Positions 39,880 through 50,200 of a stretch of 64,000 bases of DNA are shown one piece after another (positions within the stretch are counted from its first letter, which is position 1; every line of letters starts with the position of its first letter). The stretch lies in assembly GCF_001718415.1 (NCBI RefSeq), contig NZ_CP013378.1, positions 3,658,001 through 3,722,000 of the forward strand, read 5' to 3'. The notes under the pieces are model-generated. The model did no database searches and was not told the DNA's origin. It saw only the letters and a program-made list of their open reading frames with translations. The DNA comes from Burkholderia pseudomultivorans. Its GTDB lineage: Bacteria > Pseudomonadota > Gammaproteobacteria > Burkholderiales > Burkholderiaceae. The position numbers were made by a program, and so were the translations under genes.

Positions 39880-39915
39880 CGTCTGCCGCGACACACGACA
39901 TGCAACAGGTGACGG

Positions 39916-40608
39916 ATGAAGACGATCGGACTGATCGGCGGCATGAGCTGGGAATCGTCGGCCGAGTATTACCGGATGATCAATCGCCATTCGAAGGCGC
40001 TGCACGGCGGACATCACAACGCGAAGAGCGTGCTGGTGACGGTCGATTTCGCCGAGATCGAGGCGCTGCAGCGCACGCACGACTGGCCCGCGCTCGGCGA
40101 GCGCATGGCCGGGGCCGCGCGGCAGCTCGAAGCAGCGGGCGCCGAGCTGGTCGTGCTGACGACCAACACGATGCATCGCGTGTACGACGCGATCGAAGCG
40201 GCGGTCGCGCTGCCGTGCCTGCATATCGCCGATCCGACCGGCACGGCGCTGCGCGACGCGGGCATCGAGCGCGTCGCGCTGCTCGGCACGCGCTATACGA
40301 TGGAACTGCCGTTCTACGCGGAGCGGCTGCGCGACCGCTTCGGCCTCGACGTGCTGGTGCCCGGCGACAGCCAGCGCGGCGACGTGCACCGGATCATCTA
40401 CGACGAGCTGTGCCACGGCATCGTCGAACCGGCGTCGCGCGCGACCTACGTGCGGATCATCGAGTCGCTCGCGCAGCGCGGCGCGCAGGCGGTGATTCTC
40501 GGCTGCACGGAGATCACGCTGCTGATCGGCGCGGACGATTCGCCGCTGCCCGTGTTCGATACGACGGCGCTGCATGCGAAGGCCGCCGTCGAATGGGCGG
40601 CGGGTTGA
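39916..40608 (+). CDS. Aspartate/glutamate racemase family protein (YgeA type)
   Basis: A 230-residue cofactor-independent amino-acid racemase with the Asp/Glu racemase fold. Classical members use two cysteines. Here the first position is T83 (LTTNTMH) and the second is C197 (ILGCTEI). That Thr/Cys pair, at the same numbers, is what has been described for E. coli YgeA, which acts on L-aspartate and L-glutamate. It stands alone, divergent from dinB, and its substrate is unproven. Confidence 0.9.
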   Translation: MKTIGLIGGMSWESSAEYYRMINRHSKALHGGHHNAKSVLVTVDFAEIEALQRTHDWPALGERMAGAARQLEAAGAELVVLTTNTMHRVYDAIEAAVALPCLHIADPTGTALRDAGIERVALLGTRYTMELPFYAERLRDRFGLDVLVPGDSQRGDVHRIIYDELCHGIVEPASRATYVRIIESLAQRGAQAVILGCTEITLLIGADDSPLPVFDTTALHAKAAVEWAAG

Positions 40609-40774
40609 CTGTGGGGAGGGGCCGGGCCGTTCGGACCGGCCGCGACGCCTGTCTCGACGCATGGCATCCGGCGATGCGCGACGCATCGTGACACGACGGG
40701 CATCTCGATTTCGCGCGCAGCCTCGATGCGCAACCGGACAGCGCACGTCGAGCGAAAAAAGAAACCGGCGCCGG

Positions 40775-40803
40775 AAAACAAAAAACCCGGCAGAAGCCGG
40801 GTT
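40775..40803 (-). terminator. Terminator downstream of initiator tRNA
   Basis: On the minus strand, AACCCGGC / GCCGGGTT around TTCT, followed by TTTTGTTTT. It lies about 52 bp after the tRNA 3' end. Confidence 0.9.
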
Positions 40804-40855
40804 CTTGTCGACGAAGCGCGCATCGGTCAGTGCGCTGCACATCGTCTGGTGTGCT

Positions 40856-40932
40856 TGGTTGCGGGGACAGGATTTGAACCTGTGACCTTCGGGTTATGAG
40901 CCCGACGAGCTGCCAGACTGCTCCACCCCGCG
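40856..40932 (-). tRNA. Initiator tRNA-fMet (CAT anticodon)
   Basis: A 77-nt tRNA with CCA encoded, read on the minus strand. The anticodon loop is CTCATAA. Initiator features are present: a C1 x A72 mismatch at the acceptor end (5' CGCGGGG... against ...CCCCGCA) and three G-C pairs (GGG / CCC) closing the anticodon loop. The T-loop reads GGTTCAAATCC. Confidence 0.97.
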
Positions 40933-40944
40933 TCAGAGAAATAA

Positions 40945-40973
40945 ATTATAGGGTGGTTAAGCACTTACGTCAA
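40945..40973 (-). promoter_or_regulatory. Promoter of initiator tRNA
   Basis: TTGACG (40968-40973) and TATAAT (40945-40950) with a 17-bp spacer on the minus strand, 12 bp before the mature tRNA 5' end. Confidence 0.85.
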
Positions 40974-41114
40974 CACTTTTGTCACATCCGTTTGCTTGTC
41001 GCCGCTGCGCGGGTCGAGCCGGACGCCGTCGCGCGGCGCATCGCACGCATTCGCGCGACGCGCTCGCGGTAAGATGGCGACCTTTGCATTCACGCTTCAC
41101 GCGCCCTTCCGTAC

Positions 41115-41891
41115 ATGAAGATAGCAACTTGGAACGTCAACTCGCTCAACGTCCGCAAGCAGCACGTGCTCGACTGGCTCGCGCAAAGCGGAACCGACGT
41201 GCTGTGCCTGCAGGAGCTGAAGCTGCCCGACGAGAAATTCCCGCGCGCCGACCTCGAGGCGATCGGCTATCGCAGCTGGTTCACGGGACAGAAGACCTAT
41301 AACGGCGTCGCGATCCTCGCGCGCGATACGCTGCCGTTCGACGAGTCGGACATCGTGCGCAACATCCCCGGCTTCGACGATCCGCAGCAGCGCGTGGTCG
41401 CCGTGACGATCGACGGCGTTCGCTTCGTGTCCGCGTATTTCCCGAACGGCCAGGCGCCCGACTCCGACAAGTTCGTCTACAAGATGCAGTGGCTCGATGC
41501 GCTGCAGGCGTGGCTGCGCGCGGAAATGCAGCGCTACCCGAAGCTCGCGCTGCTCGGCGACTACAACATCGCGCCGGAAGACCGCGACGTGCACGATCCC
41601 GCGAAATGGGAAGGCCAGAACCTCGTGTCGCCGCAGGAGCGCGCGCACTTCGCCCAGCTGATCGAACTCGGCTTCGTCGATGCGTTCCGCCGCTTCGAAC
41701 AGCCCGAAAAAACCTTCACGTGGTGGGACTACCGGATGTTCGCGTTCCGCCGCAACGCGGGGCTGCGCATCGATCACATCCTGCTGTCGCCGGCGCTCGC
41801 CGACACCTGCACGTCGTGCGTCGTCGATCGCACGCCGCGCACCTGGGAACAGCCGTCCGACCACACGCCCGTCGTCGCGGTCGTCGGCTGA
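41115..41891 (+). CDS. xthA: Exodeoxyribonuclease III / AP endonuclease
   Basis: A 258-residue base-excision-repair nuclease of the endonuclease/exonuclease/phosphatase family. Key motifs in order are WNVNSLNVR, LQELK (metal-binding Glu), GDYNIAPEDRDV (catalytic Asp/Asn), RIDHILLSP and the terminal SDHTPV histidine. The length is standard. It is separate from the tRNA gene, which points the other way. Confidence 0.96.
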   Translation: MKIATWNVNSLNVRKQHVLDWLAQSGTDVLCLQELKLPDEKFPRADLEAIGYRSWFTGQKTYNGVAILARDTLPFDESDIVRNIPGFDDPQQRVVAVTIDGVRFVSAYFPNGQAPDSDKFVYKMQWLDALQAWLRAEMQRYPKLALLGDYNIAPEDRDVHDPAKWEGQNLVSPQERAHFAQLIELGFVDAFRRFEQPEKTFTWWDYRMFAFRRNAGLRIDHILLSPALADTCTSCVVDRTPRTWEQPSDHTPVVAVVG

Positions 41892-41909
41892 CCCTGCGCC
41901 CGCGCGCCG

Positions 41910-44009
41910 TCAGCGACGCGCGGGCGCGGGCCCGAGATGGGCCCACAGGAACCCGAATTCGGCCGCATCGGATTCGGCCCGCTCCAGATCGTCGGCGCTG
42001 CCGTGGCCGCCGTCGGTGTTCTCCCAGTACCACACCCGGTCGTGACCGAGCGCGTGCATGCGCGCGGCCATCTTGCGCGCGTGCGCGGGATGCACGCGGT
42101 CGTCGCGCGTCGATGTCGTCAGCAGCAGCGGCGGATACGCGACGCCTTCGCGCACGCGGTGATACGGCGAATACGCGGCCAGCGCCGCGCCTTCGTCGCG
42201 ATCGTCGGGATCGCCGTATTCGTCGAGCCACGCAGCGCCCGCATGCAGCTTCGGATAGCGCCGCATGTCGAGCAGCGGCACGCGGCACAGCACCGCGCCG
42301 AACAGCTCCGGGCGCTGCACCATGCAGGCCGCGACCAGCAGCCCGCCGTTGCTGCCGCCTTCGATGCCGAGCTGGGCCGCCGTCGTCACGCCGGTCGCGA
42401 CCAGGTCCTCCGCCACCGCGATGAAATCGTCGAACGAGCGCTGCCGGTGCTCGCGCTGCGCATCGACGTGCCAGCGCGGTCCGAACTCGCCGCCGCCGCG
42501 GATATGCGCGAATGCGGCGACGCCGCCGCGTTCGAGCCATGCGATGCCGAGCGCGTCGCTGTAGCCCGGCAGGTTCGGCAGCGCGAAGCCGCCGTAGCCC
42601 GACAGCAGGCACGGCCGCGCGACGCGTACGTCGCCGTCGAGCGCGTCGCGCGGGCCGATCAGCGTGTACGGCACCAGCGTGCCGTCGCGCGAGCGCGCGC
42701 TGGCGCGGCGCACGACGAGCCCGGCCGCGTCGAACTGCACCGGCGGCCGGTCGAGCAGCACGCGGCGCGACGCCGCATCGGCCGCGCGATCGGCCAGATC
42801 GGCAAGCCAGCATTCAGGCGGATCGAGATAGGTGTCGACATCCACGTACACCTCGTCGTTCAGCGTCGACTCGACCGGCTCGACGTCGATCTGCGCGTCG
42901 CCCGGCCAGTCGAACGGCCGCGCATCCCAGCGCCAGGTGCCGTCGTCGGCCTGATGCGGCTGCCACAGCAGCGTGCGGTTGTGCACGTCGTCGAGCCAGC
43001 TCGCGATCAGCGTGTGGCGCGTATGCGTCCACGTGCATGCGGAGGTCGAAGGCTGCGGCGCAAACAGCGTGGTGAACGCGCGCGAACCCTCGAGAAACGC
43101 CTGCTCGCGAATCGCGAGCAGCGAGCCGCCCGCATGGCGCACGCCGTCGCAGTCCCAGTCGAGCCGCGGCTCCAGCACGAGCCAGCCTTCCCAGAAGCCG
43201 ACCTCGACGTGCGTCGGCACGTCGTAGCGCGCCCACTCGCCCGCTTCGGTCAGCCGGTACGCATGCGCGTCGAAGAAGTCGACGCTGCGCCACGCGACGT
43301 GACGGCCGTCGATCGGGTCGAACCACGCGCCCGCGCTGATGTCGTCGGGCTCGCCGCGAAACACGACCGGCGCGTCGGCCAGCGGCGTACCGCGCACCCA
43401 GCGCCGCGCGTCATAGGGATAACCTGCCGCGGTCGCATGCGCTTCGCCGCGATCCCAGCTCACATAGACGGTATCGCGGTCGATCCAGCCCACCGTGTGA
43501 TTGCCCGGCGTGTCGATCGTGAAGCCGTCGTCGACGAAACGGCGCTGCACCAGATCGAATTCGCGCACGACGACCGCATCGGCGCCGCCCGGCGACAGCG
43601 ACAGCAGCGCGCGATCGCCGTCCGGATAGAGGATCGCGTCCTGCTCGAAAACCCACGACTCGCCCTCTTCGGCGCCGAGCGCGTCGACGTCGAGCAGCGT
43701 TTCCCAGTCGGGCCGGCCCGCGCGCCAGTCGTCCCAGCGCGCGCGGCGCCACAGTCCCTTCGGATGCAGGTCGTCCTGCCACAGGTCGTAGGCCCAGTCG
43801 CGCCAGCGGGTCGGAATCACCGGGCGCTCGCGCGGCAGATACGCCTGCGCGAGACGCGCGGCGAGCGCGCGATACGCATCGTCGTCGCGCAGCGCGGCGC
43901 GCGTGCGCGCATTCTGCGCGTCGACCCACGCGCGGGCGCGCGCGCTGCCGAGCGCTTCGAGATAACGGAACGGATCGGCCCCGGCGGGCCAGCGGAAAGA
44001 TTCGGACAT
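41910..44009 (-). CDS. Prolyl oligopeptidase family serine peptidase (S9)
   Basis: A 699-residue S9A-type peptidase. The N-terminal region (about 75-420) is the seven-bladed propeller that restricts access to small peptides. The C-terminal alpha/beta-hydrolase domain holds the nucleophile in EGGSNGGLLV, the aspartate in TRDDRVHPAHARK and the histidine in TDGGHGSADD. No signal peptide is evident. ATG 44009 is chosen; its ribosome site is weak, and an in-frame ATG at 44030 is a poorer alternative. It lies next to ntrC without obvious functional link. Confidence 0.92.
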   Translation of the reverse strand: MSESFRWPAGADPFRYLEALGSARARAWVDAQNARTRAALRDDDAYRALAARLAQAYLPRERPVIPTRWRDWAYDLWQDDLHPKGLWRRARWDDWRAGRPDWETLLDVDALGAEEGESWVFEQDAILYPDGDRALLSLSPGGADAVVVREFDLVQRRFVDDGFTIDTPGNHTVGWIDRDTVYVSWDRGEAHATAAGYPYDARRWVRGTPLADAPVVFRGEPDDISAGAWFDPIDGRHVAWRSVDFFDAHAYRLTEAGEWARYDVPTHVEVGFWEGWLVLEPRLDWDCDGVRHAGGSLLAIREQAFLEGSRAFTTLFAPQPSTSACTWTHTRHTLIASWLDDVHNRTLLWQPHQADDGTWRWDARPFDWPGDAQIDVEPVESTLNDEVYVDVDTYLDPPECWLADLADRAADAASRRVLLDRPPVQFDAAGLVVRRASARSRDGTLVPYTLIGPRDALDGDVRVARPCLLSGYGGFALPNLPGYSDALGIAWLERGGVAAFAHIRGGGEFGPRWHVDAQREHRQRSFDDFIAVAEDLVATGVTTAAQLGIEGGSNGGLLVAACMVQRPELFGAVLCRVPLLDMRRYPKLHAGAAWLDEYGDPDDRDEGAALAAYSPYHRVREGVAYPPLLLTTSTRDDRVHPAHARKMAARMHALGHDRVWYWENTDGGHGSADDLERAESDAAEFGFLWAHLGPAPARR

Positions 44010-44087
44010 GACAAACCCGCGTGACGGCAAACCGCGATTATGTCCGATCGCGGCAGGCGCGACGCCCGCGCATGCCGCGTGTCGCGC

Positions 44088-45599
<1,512 letters not shown>

Positions 45600-45645
45600 A
45601 GGTCGGTCAGATATTGGTGAATCCGGTGAATCGCACTGTCGCCGC

Positions 45646-46788
45646 TCACGGGTCGAGCGGCAGCAGAATCTGAAATTCGGTACGTCCCGGGCGGCTTTCG
45701 ACCTCGATCATCCCGTCGTGCTGCTGCACGAAGGTCTGCGCGAGCGTGAGGCCGAGGCCGCTGCCGTCGTCGCGCCCGGACACGAGCGGATAGAAGATCC
45801 GGTCGCGGATCTCTTCCGGAATGCCGGGCCCGTTGTCGATCACGTGCAAGTCCAGTGCCAGCTTGTACAGCCGCTTGGCGATCGTCACCTTGCGCGCGAC
45901 GCGCGTGCGCAGCTCGATCTTCGCGTCGCCCTGCGCGATCCGCTCGCGCAGCGCCTGCGCGGCATTGCGCACGATGTTCAGCAGCGCCTGGATCAGCTGC
46001 TCCTTGTCGCCGCGCAGGTCCGGCACGCTGACGTCGTAGTCGCGCTCGATCGTGAGCCCGCGCGGGAATTCGGCGAGCATCACCGCGCGCACGCGCTCGC
46101 AGACCTCATGGATGTTCACGTCGCCGACGATGTGCGGATGCCGGTGCGGCTCCAGCAGTCGGTCGACGAGCGTCTGCAGGCGATCGGACTCCTTGATGAT
46201 CACCTGCGTGTATTCGCGCAGCTCGCCGCGCTCGCGTTCGCCGAGCTCGAATTCGAGCAGCTGCGCGGCGCCGCGTATCCCGCCGAGCGGGTTCTTGATC
46301 TCGTGCGCGAGATTGCGGATCAGCTGCTTGTTGACCGCGGTCAGGTCGTGGATGCGCTCCTCGCGGTCGGTGCGCGACTGCCGTTCGTTCTCGAACAGCT
46401 CGACGAGCACGAAATCGGGCGCGCTCTCGAGGAAGCCGACGATCGCATGCACGTGCAGCGGCTCGCGGCCGGGCCGGTCGAGCACGGTGTCGAGATGCGT
46501 CGCATGAAAGCGCTCCTCGCCGATCGCGGTGATCGTCGACGCGAGCTCGTTCGCGTTCGGAAAGATCTCGCCCCACGGCCGCTGCGCGAGCTGGCGGCGC
46601 GAGATGTCGAGCATCGCCTCCGCCGACGGATTCGCGAACGCGATCCGCAGCGTCTTGCGGTCGAGCACCAGCACGACCGTCGGCAACGCCTCCAGCCCCG
46701 CCAGCAGGCCCGAGCGCGCGAGCCGCTCGTCGTCCGTCGGTTGCCCGGCGTGTCCTGTCTTCGCCTTGATCAGATTCTTCAGAACCAT
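45646..46788 (-). CDS. ntrB: Nitrogen sensor histidine kinase/phosphatase NtrB
   Basis: A 380-residue soluble kinase. The PAS domain (about 25-140) is followed by HisKA with the phospho-acceptor in LAHEIKNPLGGIRGAAQLL and HATPase_c with NIVRNAAQAL, DNGPGIPEEI and GSGLGLTLAQ. It responds to PII and controls NtrC. It lies 46 bp before ntrC and about 170 bp after glnA, with a terminator in that gap. Confidence 0.95.
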   Translation of the reverse strand: MVLKNLIKAKTGHAGQPTDDERLARSGLLAGLEALPTVVLVLDRKTLRIAFANPSAEAMLDISRRQLAQRPWGEIFPNANELASTITAIGEERFHATHLDTVLDRPGREPLHVHAIVGFLESAPDFVLVELFENERQSRTDREERIHDLTAVNKQLIRNLAHEIKNPLGGIRGAAQLLEFELGERERGELREYTQVIIKESDRLQTLVDRLLEPHRHPHIVGDVNIHEVCERVRAVMLAEFPRGLTIERDYDVSVPDLRGDKEQLIQALLNIVRNAAQALRERIAQGDAKIELRTRVARKVTIAKRLYKLALDLHVIDNGPGIPEEIRDRIFYPLVSGRDDGSGLGLTLAQTFVQQHDGMIEVESRPGRTEFQILLPLDP

Positions 46789-46845
46789 CGTGCGTGCGTG
46801 TCGCGCCTGCTGCGCCAGAAGCCAGAAAAAAGGAAATCGCGGAAC

Positions 46846-46877
46846 AAAAAGGGGACGGCTGGGCGCCGTCCCCTTTT
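46846..46877 (-). terminator. glnA terminator
   Basis: A 13-bp stem AAAAGGGGACGGC / GCCGTCCCCTTTT around a 5-base loop, T-run included, 80 bp after glnA. It probably lowers readthrough from glnA into ntrBC. Confidence 0.9.
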
Positions 46878-46957
46878 CAGACTCCGCCGTTCCCGCCGCG
46901 CGCCGCGCGACGGGAACGAACCGGCATGACGGCGCTGAATCGAAGCGCCATCGCCGA

Positions 46958-48373
46958 TTACAGCGAGTAGTACATCTCGAACTCGATCGGATGCGTCGTC
47001 ATGCGGAACTTCGCCAGCTCCTGCTCCTTCAGCGCGAGGTACGCATCGATCATGCCGTCCGTGAACACGCCGCCGCGCGTCAGGAACTCGCGATCCTTGT
47101 CGAGCGCTTCGAGCGCCTGGTCGAGGCCCGCGCAGACGGTCGGGATCTTTGCATCCTCTTCCGGCGGCAGGTCGTACAGGTTCTTGTCGGCCGCTTCGCC
47201 CGGATGGATCTTGTTCTGAATCCCGTCCAGACCGGCCATCATCAGCGCCGTGAAGCACAGGTACGGGTTCGCCATCGGATCCGGGAAGCGCGTCTCGATG
47301 CGGCGGCCCTTCGGGTTCGACACGTGCGGAATGCGGATCGATGCCGAGCGGTTGCGCGCCGAGTAGGCGAGCTTGACCGGCGCCTCGAAGTGCGGAACCA
47401 GACGCTTGTACGAGTTCGTCGTCGGGTTCGTGATCGCGTTCAGCGCGCGAGCGTGCTTGATGATGCCGCCGATGTAGAACAGCGCCTGTTCCGACAGGCC
47501 CGCGTAGCCGTTGCCCGCGAACAGGTTCTGGCCGTCCTTCCAGATCGACTGGTGAACGTGCATGCCCGAACCGTTGTCGCCGACGACCGGCTTCGGCATG
47601 AACGTCGCGGTCTTGCCGTACGAGTGCGCGACGTTATGGATGATGTACTTCGACCATTGCGTCCAGTCGGCGCGCTGCACCAGCGTCGAGAACTTCGTGC
47701 CGATTTCGTTCTGGCCCTGGCCCGCCACTTCGTGGTGGTGCACTTCGACCGGAATGCCGAGCTGTTCGAGCAGCAGGCACATTTCCGAACGCATGTCCTG
47801 GAACGTGTCGACCGGCGCGACCGGGAAGTAGCCGCCCTTCGTGCCCGGACGGTGGCCCGTGTTGCCGCCTTCGAAGTCCTTGCCCGACGACCACGGCGCT
47901 TCTTCCGAGTTGATCTTCACGAAGCAGCCCGACATGTCCGTGTTCCACTGGACCGAGTCGAAGATGAAGAATTCCGGCTCCGGACCGAAGTAGGCCGTGT
48001 CGCCGATGCCCGTGCTCTTCAGGTACGCTTCGCCGCGCTTCGCGAGCGAACGCGGATCGCGCTCGTAGCCCTTGCCGTCGGCCGGCTCGACCACGTCGCA
48101 GGTCAGCACGAGGGTCGACTCTTCGTAGAACGGGTCGACGAATGCCGCGTTCGGGTCCGGCATGAGCAGCATGTCCGACGCCTCGATGCCCTTCCAGCCG
48201 GCGATCGACGAACCGTCGAATGCATGACCGCTCTCGAACTTGTCTTCGTCAAACGCCGAAACCGGCACCGACACGTGCTGCTCCTTGCCGCGCGTATCCG
48301 TGAAGCGGAAATCGACAAACTTGACGTCCTCGTCCTTCACGAGCTGCATGACGTCGGCGACGGTTTTACTCAT
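46958..48373 (-). CDS. glnA: Glutamine synthetase type I
   Basis: A 471-residue enzyme that makes glutamine from glutamate, ammonia and ATP as a dodecamer. It shows the beta-grasp N-terminus, [17 protein letters not shown], the ATP-binding [16 protein letters not shown] region and the adenylylation tyrosine in NLYDLPPEE, so activity is probably controlled by GlnE. ATG 48373 follows AGGAGAAG. Upstream are a sigma-54 promoter and NtrC sites. Confidence 0.97.
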   Translation of the reverse strand: MSKTVADVMQLVKDEDVKFVDFRFTDTRGKEQHVSVPVSAFDEDKFESGHAFDGSSIAGWKGIEASDMLLMPDPNAAFVDPFYEESTLVLTCDVVEPADGKGYERDPRSLAKRGEAYLKSTGIGDTAYFGPEPEFFIFDSVQWNTDMSGCFVKINSEEAPWSSGKDFEGGNTGHRPGTKGGYFPVAPVDTFQDMRSEMCLLLEQLGIPVEVHHHEVAGQGQNEIGTKFSTLVQRADWTQWSKYIIHNVAHSYGKTATFMPKPVVGDNGSGMHVHQSIWKDGQNLFAGNGYAGLSEQALFYIGGIIKHARALNAITNPTTNSYKRLVPHFEAPVKLAYSARNRSASIRIPHVSNPKGRRIETRFPDPMANPYLCFTALMMAGLDGIQNKIHPGEAADKNLYDLPPEEDAKIPTVCAGLDQALEALDKDREFLTRGGVFTDGMIDAYLALKEQELAKFRMTTHPIEFEMYYSL

Positions 48374-48485
48374 AACCTCTTCTCCTGATTGAACAATTCC
48401 GGCGGACTGGGAACCGCCTCGTTTATCGAGCTGACCGGGGATCAGGCTTTTGCGCAGCGCGCCCCGATTCGACCGAATTCTATAG

Positions 48486-48502
48486 AGCAGCTTCCGTGCC
48501 AG
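48486..48502 (-). promoter_or_regulatory. Sigma-54 promoter of glnA
   Basis: On the minus strand CTGGCACGGAAGCTGCT matches the YTGGCACG-N4-TTGCW consensus with one mismatch (CTGC for TTGC). The GG and GC dinucleotides have the required 10-bp spacing. It gives a leader of roughly 100 bases. Confidence 0.85.
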
Positions 48503-48598
48503 CATGCGCGAATCTGGCGCAAATCGCGCGGAGGCGCGCCGCCACGGGGGCCGGCTGCGCGATTCCGGGGCTCCGCGCCGCGTCGTCCGCCAACCGCA

Positions 48599-48685
48599 TG
48601 CACCTCGTCGGTGCAATCTCGCCGACACGCCGCCGACATCGAATCATCTTGGTGCACGCGCGCCATTCTGCACCTTTTTGGTGAG
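48599..48685 (-). promoter_or_regulatory. NtrC enhancer sites upstream of glnA
   Basis: TGCACC-TCGTC-GGTGCA at 48599-48615 is a perfect NtrC dyad (TGCACC-N5-GGTGCA). A second, TGCACC-TTTTT-GGTGAG at 48669-48685, keeps the first half and differs at the last two bases. They lie about 130 and 200 bp upstream of the expected start, a normal enhancer distance. The rest of the 407-bp gap holds the rhodanese promoter (TAGAAT at 48744-48749). Confidence 0.85.
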
Positions 48686-48780
48686 CGCGTGTGCGGTGCG
48701 CGCGCGGCATCGCCACGGGAACGCCCGGGCGACGGTGCGGCGCTAGAATGTTCGTTTGACCGATATGGAGACTCCCTGCC

Positions 48781-49245
48781 ATGAGTACGCTCGAACAGCT
48801 TTACGCGAAGGCCGACGAACGCCGCGCGCAAGGCTCGCTCAACTATGCCGGCGCGCTGCTGCCGGCCGAGGCATTCGAACTGCTGCAGCTCGATCCGTCG
48901 GCGCGCCTCGTGGACGTGCGCACTCGCGCCGAGCTCGACTGGATCGGCCGCCCGCTCGTCGGCGACGGCCAGTACCTGCATCTCGAATGGACGCGCTACC
49001 CGGGCGGCGTGCCGAACACCGGCTTCGTCGATGAACTGCGCGCGGCCATCACGCCCGACACGCCCGTGCTGTTCCTGTGCCGCAGCGCCGCGCGCTCGAA
49101 GCTCGCCGCCGTCGCCGCGTCGCAGGCCGGCTTCACGAAGGCGTTCGACCTGCTCGAAGGCTTCGAGGGCGCCAAGGACGCCGAAGGCCACCGCAAGACG
49201 GTGGACGGCTGGTGCTTCCGGAAACTGCCCTGGATCGGCGCCTGA
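48781..49245 (+). CDS. Rhodanese-like domain protein
   Basis: A 154-residue single-domain rhodanese. Its active-site loop is C100RSAAR (LFLCRSAARSK), a six-residue loop of the sulfurtransferase type. No signal peptide is present, so it is cytoplasmic. The gene is divergent from glnA. A TAGAAT -10-like hexamer lies 31 bases before the ATG. The sulfur acceptor is unknown. Confidence 0.9.
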   Translation: MSTLEQLYAKADERRAQGSLNYAGALLPAEAFELLQLDPSARLVDVRTRAELDWIGRPLVGDGQYLHLEWTRYPGGVPNTGFVDELRAAITPDTPVLFLCRSAARSKLAAVAASQAGFTKAFDLLEGFEGAKDAEGHRKTVDGWCFRKLPWIGA

Positions 49246-49387
49246 GCGCGCGCCGAACCCGTTCGCGTCATCGTCGAGCCGGGCGATGACATGCCGATGA
49301 CGGGCCGCATGACGGGCCGCATGACGGGCCGCGTTGCGCGGCCCGCTGCTTTTCTCCGGCCGGGCCGCAGCAAGCGCGAACGGGCCG

Positions 49388-50200
49388 TCAGCCCGGCGTG
49401 CCGGGCTCGACGATGTCGCCGCCGAGCAGGTGGACGCCTTCGCGCAGCTTCACGAACGCGGCCGCGACCGCTTCCGGCTCGCCCTTCACGCCAAGATCGA
49501 TATGGCGGCGCGCATAGATGCCGCCGCGCTCGGCGTCGCCGACGCTCGGCAGGCTGAACACGCGCACGCCGGGGAAATCGCGCTCGATGCGCTCCATCAG
49601 CGGCGTGAGCGTCGATTCCGGCAGCTCGAACACGTACAGCGAGCGCTCCGCATGCGGCGTCGCGTAATGCAGGTGCGCGTACTTCGTGTCGAGCACCCAT
49701 TCGATCATCGGCCACGCCATCACCGGGAAGCCCGGCATGAAGTGGAGATCGCCGACCGAGAAGCCCGGAATCCGGTTGTAGCCGTTCGGGATGATCGTCG
49801 CGCCGACCGGGAACACGCCCATGTTGAAGCGGTGCTGGTTTTCCGGCGAATCGAAGTCGACCGGGCGGTCGGGATCGGTATGCGTTTCGCGGATCCGCTC
49901 CTCGATCAGCCGCTTCGCTTCCGGATGCAGCTCGAGCGGCACGCCGAGCGCGGCCGCCGCGCACTGGCGCGTGTGGTCGTCCGGCGTCGCGCCGATGCCG
50001 CCCGTCGAGAACACGATGTCGCCCGACGCGATCGCGCGCGCCAGCGTCGCCGTGATGCGCGCCGGATCGTCGCCGACGTACTCGGCCCAGTCGAGCGCCA
50101 GGCCGCGCGCGCCGAGCAGCTCGATGATCTTCGCCAGATGCTTGTCCTGCCGGCGGCCCGAAAGGATTTCGTCGCCGATGATGATGATGCCGATGCTCAT
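49388..50200 (-). CDS. CinA/MoaB-like molybdopterin-binding domain protein
   Basis: A 270-residue protein whose N-terminal 170 residues form the MoCF-biosynthesis fold: IIIGDEILSGRRQDKH, STGGIGATPDDHT. It is the short, CinA-N-terminal-like version without the nicotinamide-nucleotide amidase domain. Its role (pyrophosphatase or cofactor-binding) is not clear from sequence. The start ATG overlaps the stop of the upstream EI24 gene by 4 bases (ATGA). Confidence 0.9.
   Translation of the reverse strand: MSIGIIIIGDEILSGRRQDKHLAKIIELLGARGLALDWAEYVGDDPARITATLARAIASGDIVFSTGGIGATPDDHTRQCAAAALGVPLELHPEAKRLIEERIRETHTDPDRPVDFDSPENQHRFNMGVFPVGATIIPNGYNRIPGFSVGDLHFMPGFPVMAWPMIEWVLDTKYAHLHYATPHAERSLYVFELPESTLTPLMERIERDFPGVRVFSLPSVGDAERGGIYARRHIDLGVKGEPEAVAAAFVKLREGVHLLGGDIVEPGTPG

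Noticed and set aside
40741-40775. Possible second terminator or small RNA near the A-rich stretch after the racemase gene
   Set aside because: Only the hairpin at 40784-40803 is well formed; the A-rich stretch is explained as its T-tail on the minus strand.
49270-49335. Short repeated ATGACGGGCCGC units after the rhodanese gene
   Set aside because: Four near-copies of a 12-bp unit in an intergenic spot (about 49,297-49,332); no spacers or conserved length, so not a CRISPR array, and no evidence of function.
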